Origin: Streptomyces capoamus | GTDB taxonomy: Bacteria > Actinomycetota > Actinomycetes > Streptomycetales > Streptomycetaceae | Direction of reading: 5' to 3' | Length of the DNA: 34,789 bases | Assembly: GCF_014654935.1 (NCBI RefSeq) | Contig: NZ_BNBF01000001.1 | Location: 192,935 to 227,723 of the forward strand | Part shown: positions 7,613 through 14,980 of the stretch, in pieces | How positions within the stretch are numbered: the first letter of the stretch is position 1 | How the letters are laid out: every line of letters begins with the position of its first letter | Position numbers and translations under genes: made by a program | The notes under the pieces: model-generated | What the model was told of the DNA's origin: nothing | The model's database searches: none | What the model saw: only the letters and a program-made list of their open reading frames with translations

Positions 7613-9058
7613 TCACTGGGTGCGGGTCTCCCGCTCCAGCAGCGGGGCCGCGTCGGAGAGTACCTCGGTGATCCGTTCGAGCGTGGACCCGTCCCGCTCC
7701 ACGGCCTCCAGGACCGGGCCCGCGGTCGTGTTCCAGCGCCGGGCCACCGCCGCGGGGTCCTCGCCGGTCAGCAGTCCGGCTGCCTGCGCCGCCGCGCCCA
7801 GGGCGACCAGTTCCCCGGCCTCGGGAATCCGGACCGGCCGCCCGGAGAGCCGGCGCACGGTCTGCTGCCAGGCCGTACCCCGGGCGCCGCCGCCGATCAG
7901 GAGCAGCGGAGTACCGCGGTCCGTGTCCTCGTCGAGGACCAGGTCGAGCGCTCCCAGCAGCGCGTGCACGGCGCCGTCGTACGCGGCCTGGAGCAGCTGG
8001 CCCGCGGTGGTGTCGTGGCGCAGCCCGTGCAGCAGTCCGGAGGCGTGCGGCAGATTCGGGGTGCGCTCGCCGTCGAGGTAGGGCAGCAGCGTCACCGAGC
8101 CGCCGGGCTCCACGGCCTCCCGGTCCAGGCCCAGCAGGGCCGCGACACGGTCCACCGCGAGGGTGCAGTTCAGGGTGCAGGCCAGTGGGAGCCAGTCCCC
8201 GCGCGCGTCGGCGAAGCCCGCCACCGTGCCGGTGGGGTCGGCGGGGCGGCGCCGGGAGACGGCGTAGACCGTGCCCGAGGTGCCGAGGCTCAGCACGGGG
8301 GTGCCGGGCCTGAGTCCGAGGCCCAGCGCCGCCGCCGCGTTGTCGCCGGTACCCGGGGCCACCAGCGTGCCCTTCGAGAACGGCAGGTCGTGACTGTCCC
8401 GCACGGTGCCGGCCACCTCGCCGGGCCGCACCACCCGGGGCAGCAGCGCCGGGTCGAGGCCGATGTGCGCGAGAGTCTCCTCGTCGTACGCCTCCGTCCC
8501 CGACGCCCACCAGCCGGTGCCCGAGGCGTCGCCGCGGTCGGTCGTGCCCTGCCCGGTAAGGCGCTCGGTGAGGTAGTCGTGGGGCAGCCGTACCGCCCGC
8601 GTGGCCCGGACCGCCTCCGGCTCGTGCTCGGCGAGCCACGCCCACTTGGTGGCCGTGAACGACGCCCCCGGGACACTGCCGGTGCGCTCCGCCCAGGCCT
8701 TCGGTCCGCCCAGCTCCTCCACCAGGCGGCGGGCCTGCGGTGCCGAGCGGACGTCGTTCCACAGCAGCGCCGGGCGCACCGGCTCGCCCCGCTCGTCCAG
8801 GATGACCAGGCCGTGCTGCTGACCGCCGATCGACACCGCCGCCGCCTCGTGCGCCGGCTCCCCGCACTGGCGCAGCGCCGCGCACAACGCGTCCCACCAC
8901 TGACGCGGATCGCTCTCCCGGCCGGCCCCGGAGGTCACGGTGTGCGGGGCCTGGCCGCTCGCCACCACCTGTCCGGTGGCCGCGTCGACGACCAGCGCCT
9001 TCGTGGACTGGGTGGACGTGTCCACCCCGACGACGAGCGGACCCTCGACTGCTGACAT
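7613..9058 (-). CDS. xylB: Xylulokinase
   Basis: 481 residues, ATG at 9058 with GAGGGAG six to seven bases upstream; an upstream in-frame ATG at 9130 would run through the promoter region and is rejected. It phosphorylates D-xylulose with ATP to D-xylulose 5-phosphate, feeding the pentose phosphate pathway. It is a FGGY-family kinase: GVDTSTQSTKALV at the N-terminus (phosphate-binding loop 1), SIGGQQHGLVILDE, LLWNDVRSAPQA, GTGDNAAAALGLG with the catalytic base at Asp239, SLGTSGTVYAV, and IGGGARGTAWQQ near the C-terminus. It is divergent from xylA with a 154-bp shared control region and is followed by the ROK regulator. Length and motifs are complete. Confidence 0.97.
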   Translation of the reverse strand: MSAVEGPLVVGVDTSTQSTKALVVDAATGQVVASGQAPHTVTSGAGRESDPRQWWDALCAALRQCGEPAHEAAAVSIGGQQHGLVILDERGEPVRPALLWNDVRSAPQARRLVEELGGPKAWAERTGSVPGASFTATKWAWLAEHEPEAVRATRAVRLPHDYLTERLTGQGTTDRGDASGTGWWASGTEAYDEETLAHIGLDPALLPRVVRPGEVAGTVRDSHDLPFSKGTLVAPGTGDNAAAALGLGLRPGTPVLSLGTSGTVYAVSRRRPADPTGTVAGFADARGDWLPLACTLNCTLAVDRVAALLGLDREAVEPGGSVTLLPYLDGERTPNLPHASGLLHGLRHDTTAGQLLQAAYDGAVHALLGALDLVLDEDTDRGTPLLLIGGGARGTAWQQTVRRLSGRPVRIPEAGELVALGAAAQAAGLLTGEDPAAVARRWNTTAGPVLEAVERDGSTLERITEVLSDAAPLLERETRTQ

Positions 9059-10379
<1,321 letters not shown>

Positions 10380-10410
10380 TCCGACCAGGGCCGGGATCGA
10401 GCGGCTGCGG

Positions 10411-10443
10411 CTGCCGCTGCCGCTGCCGCTGCCGCTGCCGCTG
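10411..10443. repeat. (CTGCCG)5.5 hexanucleotide array
   Basis: Five and a half perfect copies of CTGCCG, 30 bases after the xylA stop. The same hexamer phase recurs in a second array 60 bases further on. Confidence 0.9.
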
Positions 10444-10503
10444 GATCCCGCCCTTGCCGGCCCGAGACCGGCGGCACCCGAACCGGCGGGTTCCGCTCGA
10501 TGA

Positions 10504-10530
10504 CCGCTGCCGCTGCCGCTGCCGCTGCCG
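10504..10530. repeat. (CCGCTG)4.5 hexanucleotide array
   Basis: Four and a half perfect copies of the same hexamer and orientation as the array at 10411-10443. It is followed by imperfect GCTGCTGCTGGGGCTGGGG sequence. Confidence 0.9.
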
Positions 10531-10713
10531 GGCTGCTGCTGGGGCTGGGGTGGGGCCGCTGCCGGGGCTGCCGCTGAGGCCGGGGCGGCTGTGCGGACGG
10601 ACTCCTAGGGGGCGGGTCTCAGGGATGTCTCAGGGGCGGGGCGCGGAACCGCGGGGAGCGGGAGGCCGTTCTCAGATCAGAGAGCGGCAGCGGCCGCGAA
10701 GGAGGCGACGCTC

Positions 10714-10896
10714 ATGTCGATGAACGCGAAGATCGCCGCAGGAGGCGTGGCGGTCGGGCTGATCCTGCTGATATGGCTGCCCTGGTGGGTGGCGTTCCTG
10801 GTCGTCGTGGGAGTCCCGCTGGCCGCGTACCTGGCCCTGGACCCCTCCCAGCGGCGCAGGCTGCGCCGGGTGACCCGCAAGGAGCTCGGCCGCTGA
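10714..10896 (+). CDS. Small membrane protein of unknown function
   Basis: 60 residues, ATG at 10714 with an excellent GAAGGAGG eight bases upstream. After MSMNAKIAAGG it is almost all hydrophobic (VAVGLILLIWLPWWVAFLVVVGVPLAAYLAL, about residues 12-42), long enough for one or two tight membrane helices. It ends in a basic cytosolic tail (SQRRRLRRVTRKELGR). By the positive-inside rule the C-terminus faces the cytosol. No family is recognised. The ribosome site and hydrophobic-basic layout make it a real gene. It stands alone and a strong hairpin follows at 10942. Confidence 0.85.
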   Translation: MSMNAKIAAGGVAVGLILLIWLPWWVAFLVVVGVPLAAYLALDPSQRRRLRRVTRKELGR

Positions 10897-10941
10897 GGCA
10901 CCGGTGTGCGGCGGGTGAGCGCTCGCCGAGCGGCCACGGTC

Positions 10942-10961
10942 CGGCCGGGCCGCCCCGGCCG
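10942..10961. terminator. Bidirectional terminator hairpin
   Basis: CGGCCGGG-CCGC-CCCGGCCG is a perfect 8-bp all-GC stem with a 4-base loop. It lies between the small membrane protein (+) and the convergent unknown gene at 11042 (-). Confidence 0.6.
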
Positions 10962-11041
10962 CGGTCAGCGCCGCCGCCCGTGGCCCGGCTCATGGCCCGG
11001 CTCGCGGAACGGCACGGCAGGCGTCGTCCGGCCGCCTCGGC

Positions 11042-11884
11042 TCACAGCGGGCGTACGGCCATCTTGTCGAGCGCCTCCAGCAGTCCCGGCAGCTCCGGGC
11101 CCCGGCCCACCGGAAGCACCTCACCGGGCTCCTCGTCGAGCAGGACGAACGCGATGTCGTCGGTGCGGGCCACGATCGACCAGCCGGGGCCGTCGGCCCG
11201 CAGCGTCCTGGCCTCGCCCGGGGCGAACGAGGAACGCACCCGCCCGAGCGGCGGCGGCGACTCGACATAGGCCCGTGCCTCCGCCAGCACCCGGCGGACG
11301 CCGGCGTGCCCGCCCGACGCGGCACCCTCGCCCTCCGGCGCGGCCCCCGCCGGCTTCGGCTGCTGCCCGCCGGGCGCGGGGAAGTCGGCGTCATCGATCT
11401 GCGCCCGCCAGGCGGCCCACTGCAGAGCGATCTCGTCCGCACCCAGGCGTCGCTGCGCGGGCCCCCAGGAGGCGGTGTCCGGCGGGCTGAGCGCCGGCCG
11501 GCCCGCCTCCGCGGGAGCGGGGTCGTGCGGAGCGGGCACGCCGGGCGCCGCGACGGCGACGGCCAGGGGCCACCCCGGCAGGGCGGTCACGACCGCGCGC
11601 TCGTCCGGCGACAGCTCGTACTCCATGCCGCAGTCCCAGGAGGCGATCGCCACGGCCACCAGCGAGACGTCGTCGATGACGACCGTCCAGCGGGCACCCT
11701 CCCCGTCCTGGCCCAGCACCAGGCCGTACCCGTCGGCACGCGGCGCGAGGTCCAGCGCCGCGCACGCCTCCGGGTAGTCGTCACCCAGCACGCTCGGGAA
11801 CTGCGCCGGCGTCAGCAGCACCGCCGTCAGCACGTAGAGCGCATCGTCCGCGGCGGCGACGGCCTCATCGTCCGTCCCAGCCAT
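11042..11884 (-). CDS. Conserved-looking protein of unknown function
   Basis: 280 residues, ATG at 11884 with GGGGAGG five bases upstream. The N-terminal half (1-110) reads as a folded alpha/beta domain: DDALYVLTAVLLTPAQFPSVLG, ARWTVVIDDVSLVAVAIASWDCGMEYELSPDERAVV. The middle (115-205) is Ala/Pro-rich and probably a flexible linker. The C-terminal part (GWSIVARTDDIAFVLLDEEPGEVLPVGRG...LPGLLEALDKMAV) is again strand-rich and acidic. There is no signal peptide, membrane helix or catalytic motif I can name. The two similar strand-rich ends could be a repeat of one fold, which is a guess. Coding status is strong; function is unknown. Confidence 0.85.
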   Translation of the reverse strand: MAGTDDEAVAAADDALYVLTAVLLTPAQFPSVLGDDYPEACAALDLAPRADGYGLVLGQDGEGARWTVVIDDVSLVAVAIASWDCGMEYELSPDERAVVTALPGWPLAVAVAAPGVPAPHDPAPAEAGRPALSPPDTASWGPAQRRLGADEIALQWAAWRAQIDDADFPAPGGQQPKPAGAAPEGEGAASGGHAGVRRVLAEARAYVESPPPLGRVRSSFAPGEARTLRADGPGWSIVARTDDIAFVLLDEEPGEVLPVGRGPELPGLLEALDKMAVRPL

Positions 11885-12027
11885 CCCTGCCTCCCCAGTG
11901 GTCGTCCATCGGCGCGCACCCTAGTGCGAGCGGAAGCCCCTTGTCACGGCTCCGCACACCACGCGGAGCTGCAGGTTTCCGCCTGGACAGGGGCGAAACG
12001 GGCCGCAACTGGAGAGGGATGTCCCGC

Positions 12028-12333
12028 TCAGGCCGCGGGCAGTCCGAGAAGATCGCGGGCCACGGCGTCCGGGGACTCGGCGCGCTGCCGGGCGAGTGCG
12101 ATCACCGCCCGGCAGGCCAGCTCGCTCACCCCGAAGGACAGCGCCTCCGGCGACACCCAGCCCGCCGCCTCCTCGACCCGGTCCTGATCGTCCTCCGCGC
12201 GGGCCGCCACGTACACGGCAGCCGCTTCGAACAGGTTGTGCGGACGCCTGTCCCGAGTGCTCTCCCGGCGTGCGGGCGCGGACGTGCGGAACCTGCCTGC
12301 GTACCTGCGGATCATGTCGAACACACAGACCAT
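12028..12333 (-). CDS. Small unknown protein
   Basis: 101 residues from ATG 12333 (GGGGAG just upstream), or 95 from ATG 12315 (MIRRYAGRF...), which has no ribosome site. The N-terminus is basic; the core LFEAAAVYVAARAEDDQDRVEEAAGWVSPEALSFGVSELACRAVIALARQR is predicted helical. No motif is recognised and it is probably cytosolic. It is divergent from the MpaB/DUF2236 oxygenase across 88 bases. Confidence 0.7.
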   Translation of the reverse strand: MVCVFDMIRRYAGRFRTSAPARRESTRDRRPHNLFEAAAVYVAARAEDDQDRVEEAAGWVSPEALSFGVSELACRAVIALARQRAESPDAVARDLLGLPAA

Positions 12334-12421
12334 CCTCTCCCCGGGCGGACGTCGCGACAGCCCCCATCTCCTGCCTCACAACGTAGAGTTGGAGATCGGA
12401 CGGCAGAAGGGGGACGACGCG

Positions 12422-13327
12422 GTGAAGCGGTTCGAGCGGCTGGAGCGGATCCGCCGGCTGGACCCGGTGGCGGACGCCGAGGAGATCTACCGGATCAGCG
12501 TGGCGTACGAGTTCCCCTGGGACTACAGCCGAGCCCTTGAGCTCGCCCTGTATCGCACCTACGCGGTGCCCGCCATCGGACGGCTGCTCGCGCGGACGGC
12601 GGAGCTGACCGAGCGCACGCAGAAGCGGTACGACGACACCGTGCTGCTCCTCGACACCATCGTGGAGCACGGCTTCGCCGCACAGGAGGGCCGCACCGCG
12701 ATCCGCCGCATCAACCAGATGCACCGCAGCTACGACATCAGTGACGACGACATGCGGTACGTGCTGAGCACGTTCGTGGTGATGCCCCGGCGCTGGATCG
12801 ACGCCTACGGCTGGCGACGGCTGGCCCGGCACGAGATCGTCGCCGGCACCGAGTACTACCGCACCCTCGGCCGGCACATGGGCATTCCGGACATCCCCGG
12901 CACCTACGAGGAGTTCGAGACCCTCCTCGACACCTACGAGCAAGCACACTTCGGCTGGGACGAAGAGGCCCGGCGGGTCTCCGACGCCACCCTCGGTCTG
13001 ATGGCCTCCTGGTATCCGCGTCCGCTGGCCCCCCTGCTGCGCACGGCGACCCTGGCCCTGCTCGACGAGCCGCTGCTGCGCGCGTTCCGCTACCCGCCAC
13101 CCGGTGCGGCCACTTCCGCGCTGGTGCGCCGGGCCGTGCGGACGCGCGGCCGGCTGGTCCGGCTGCTGCCGCCGCGCCGCGCCTCGCACTTCGCGCGCCA
13201 GAACAGGGAGGTCAAGGGCTACCCGGACGGCTACCGCGTGGCCGACCTGGGCACCCGCCCGGTCCCCGGACTGCGTGGCTGCCCGGTACGGCGTCGGGAC
13301 TCCTCGGCGGCCGGCCCCGCCGAGTGA
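12422..13327 (+). CDS. Oxygenase MpaB / DUF2236 family protein
   Basis: 301 residues from GTG 12422 (VKRFERLERIRRLDP...), preceded by GGGGGA. The frame is open further upstream to ATG 12314, but that would overlap the divergent gene and a -10-like TAGAGT at 12384. The family (ER-bound oxygenase MpaB / latex-clearing-type domain) is all-helical and heme-binding in studied members. Here the typical segments are seen: EFPWDYSRALELALYRTYAVP, INQMHRSYDISDDDMRYVLSTFVVMPRRWIDAYGWRRL, EYYRTLGRHMGIPDIP and the TYEEFETLLDTYEQAHFGWDE helix. The substrate is unknown. There is no signal peptide; the basic C-terminal tail (TRGRLVRLLPPRRASHFARQNREVKGYPDGY) may contact membrane. Confidence 0.88.
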   Translation: MKRFERLERIRRLDPVADAEEIYRISVAYEFPWDYSRALELALYRTYAVPAIGRLLARTAELTERTQKRYDDTVLLLDTIVEHGFAAQEGRTAIRRINQMHRSYDISDDDMRYVLSTFVVMPRRWIDAYGWRRLARHEIVAGTEYYRTLGRHMGIPDIPGTYEEFETLLDTYEQAHFGWDEEARRVSDATLGLMASWYPRPLAPLLRTATLALLDEPLLRAFRYPPPGAATSALVRRAVRTRGRLVRLLPPRRASHFARQNREVKGYPDGYRVADLGTRPVPGLRGCPVRRRDSSAAGPAE

Positions 13328-13351
13328 TGCCAGGGCCGCCCGAGCAGCCGG

Positions 13352-13373
13352 GTCCCGCGGGTGCCGCGGGGAC
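13352..13373. terminator. Bidirectional terminator hairpin
   Basis: GTCCCGCGG-GTG-CCGCGGGGAC forms a 9-bp stem with one bulged G and a 3-base loop. It lies between the convergent oxygenase and methyltransferase genes. Confidence 0.6.
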
Positions 13374-13409
13374 GCGAGCTGCCGGAACGGACCGACCCGC
13401 CCGGCGCGG

Positions 13410-14018
13410 TCAGCCCTCGCGCACGGCGAGCGCCAGGAAACGGGCGTCCTCGTCGACGTACGACGTCATGCGCCAGCCGGAGCGGGCGAGGAGCGGCCGC
13501 AGGTTGGGTTCGGCCCGCAGGTCGTCGGGGGTGATCCGGCGACCCTGACGCGCCGCCAGTGCCGCGCGGCCGACGGGGTGGAAGAGCGCGAGGGTGCCGC
13601 CCCCTCGCACTCCGCGGGCCAGTTCGCGCAGGTTGTCCGCCGGGCGCGGCAGGTGGGCGATCAGACCGGCCGCGAACACGGCGTCCAGGCTGCCCGAGCG
13701 CAGCGGCAGCGCGGAGACGTCGGCGAGCAGCAGCCGCCCGTGACGGTCCCTGCCCGCCTCCGCGGCGGCCCGGAGCATCGCCGGCGTGAGGTCGGCGCCC
13801 AGGACGACTCCCGACGGGCCCACGGCGGCTCTCAGCGGCGGCAGGGCCCGTCCCGTGCCGCAGCCGGCGTCGAGCACCCGGTCCCCCTCGCGCAGGCGCA
13901 GGTCGGCCACGGCGGCCGCGTAGGCCGGGCCGTCGTCCGGGAAGCGGCTGTCCCAGTCGGCGGCGCGGGCGGTGAAGAACTCCTGGACGTGTGTGTGGTC
14001 GTCGCTCATGTTCCGCAT
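13410..14018 (-). CDS. Class I SAM-dependent methyltransferase
   Basis: 202 residues, ATG at 14018 preceded by GTGAGGA; an internal ATG three codons on (MSDDHTH) is an alternative. It has a Rossmann methyltransferase fold: motif I VLDAGCGTGRALPPL (about 48-62), the acidic end of strand 2 in VVLGADLTPAML, motif II-like LLLADVSALPLRSGSLDAVFAAGLIAHLP, then GGTLALFHPVGR. This is the UbiE/Methyltransf_11 type acting on small molecules; the substrate is unknown. It is divergent from the MHYT gene across 143 bases and convergent with the oxygenase. Confidence 0.93.
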   Translation of the reverse strand: MRNMSDDHTHVQEFFTARAADWDSRFPDDGPAYAAAVADLRLREGDRVLDAGCGTGRALPPLRAAVGPSGVVLGADLTPAMLRAAAEAGRDRHGRLLLADVSALPLRSGSLDAVFAAGLIAHLPRPADNLRELARGVRGGGTLALFHPVGRAALAARQGRRITPDDLRAEPNLRPLLARSGWRMTSYVDEDARFLALAVREG

Positions 14019-14145
14019 GATTCCTCACCGTCAGGAGGGATGTCTCTGCGCGCATGTTCGAGCGTGAGGCGATCCTTCCGTCGCAACTGTGCGCCACATT
14101 CCGACACTTTTCGAAATGCGCCCCCTTTGTGCGCCCCTGCCCCCG

Positions 14146-14151
14146 CTAGCG
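14146..14151 (+). promoter_or_regulatory. -10-like box before the MHYT gene
   Basis: TAGCGT ends 10 bases before the ATG at 14162, so the transcript would have a very short or no leader. A -35 is not clear (TTTGTG at 14125-14130 is only 15 bases upstream). Confidence 0.3.
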
Positions 14152-14161
14152 TCCCGGGGCC

Positions 14162-14935
14162 ATGGGACACCTGGACCACGCCGCCTTCGGCTGGCTGACA
14201 CCCGTGCTGTCGTACGTGATGGCCTGCATAGGCGCCGCACTCGGACTGCGCTGTACCGTCCAAGCGCTCGCCACCACCGGCCGCTCGCGCCGCAACTGGC
14301 TCGTCACCGCGGCCTCCGCCCTCGGGACGGGCATCTGGACCATGCACTTCGTGGCCATGCTCGGCTTCCGCGTCAGCGGCAGCGACATCCGCTACGACGT
14401 GCCGCTGACCATTCTCAGCCTCATCGGCGCCATGGTCGTCGTCTGCGTCGGCGTCTTCGCCGTCGGCTACAGCCACGACCGCAACCGCGCCCTCCTCCTC
14501 GGCGGGCTCACCACCGGCCTGGGCGTCGCCAGCATGCACTACCTGGGCATGGCGGCGGTCCGGCTGCACGGCGACATCGGATACGACCCGGTCCTCGTCG
14601 GACTGTCCGTCCTGATCGCCGTGGTCGCGGCGACCGCGGCCCTGTGGGCCGCGCTCAACATCAAGTCACCCCTCGCGGTCACCGTCGCCTCCCTCGTCAT
14701 GGGAGCGGCCGTCAGCAGCATGCACTACACCGGAATGTTCGCGGTGAGCGTGCGCGTGAACCCCTCCGGTGACGCCCTGCCCGGGGCCACGGCGATGCAG
14801 TTCATCTTCCCCCTCGCCGTCGGCCTCGGGTCCTACCTGTTCATCACCTCGGCCTTCGTCGCCCTCTCGCCCACCGCCGACGAGCGCGAGGCGTCCGCCT
14901 CCGCACAGCGGGCCGTCGAGAGCGTCGCCCGCTAG
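14162..14935 (+). CDS. MHYT-domain integral membrane sensor protein
   Basis: 257 residues with seven predicted membrane helices. The three signature motifs are intact: TMHFVAML (about residue 60), SMHYLGM (about 126) and SMHYTGM (about 190), each next to a helix near the outer face. MHYT domains are thought to bind metal, perhaps copper, and to sense diatomic gases or redox; that is a published proposal, not shown here. This protein has only the sensor, with no GGDEF, EAL or kinase domain. It ends 45 bases before cvnA on the same strand, so it may be cotranscribed with the conservon and give it an input. Confidence 0.93.
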   Translation: MGHLDHAAFGWLTPVLSYVMACIGAALGLRCTVQALATTGRSRRNWLVTAASALGTGIWTMHFVAMLGFRVSGSDIRYDVPLTILSLIGAMVVVCVGVFAVGYSHDRNRALLLGGLTTGLGVASMHYLGMAAVRLHGDIGYDPVLVGLSVLIAVVAATAALWAALNIKSPLAVTVASLVMGAAVSSMHYTGMFAVSVRVNPSGDALPGATAMQFIFPLAVGLGSYLFITSAFVALSPTADEREASASAQRAVESVAR

Positions 14936-14980
14936 CGGGGCTCCGGCCCGCGCACCGACCACGTCCCGAGCGAGGAGGCC

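Larger units (their letters stand above)
10380..10713. other. Repeat-rich intergenic region downstream of xylA
   Basis: No gene is supported here. It holds two hexanucleotide arrays (10411-10443 and 10504-10530), a short inverted repeat GAACC-GGCG-GGTTC between them (about 10479-10494), and GC-rich spacer. The last 20 bases carry the GAAGGAGG ribosome site of the small membrane protein. The xylA terminator is presumably within the structured part. Confidence 0.6.

Noticed and set aside
6221..9055. A 944-codon open frame on the plus strand
   Set aside because: It lies antisense to the ROK regulator and xylB, both of which have complete family motifs.
12236..12421. Extended start of the MpaB/DUF2236 gene
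   Set aside because: It overlaps the divergent small gene and a -10-like box, and the added residues are not family-like.
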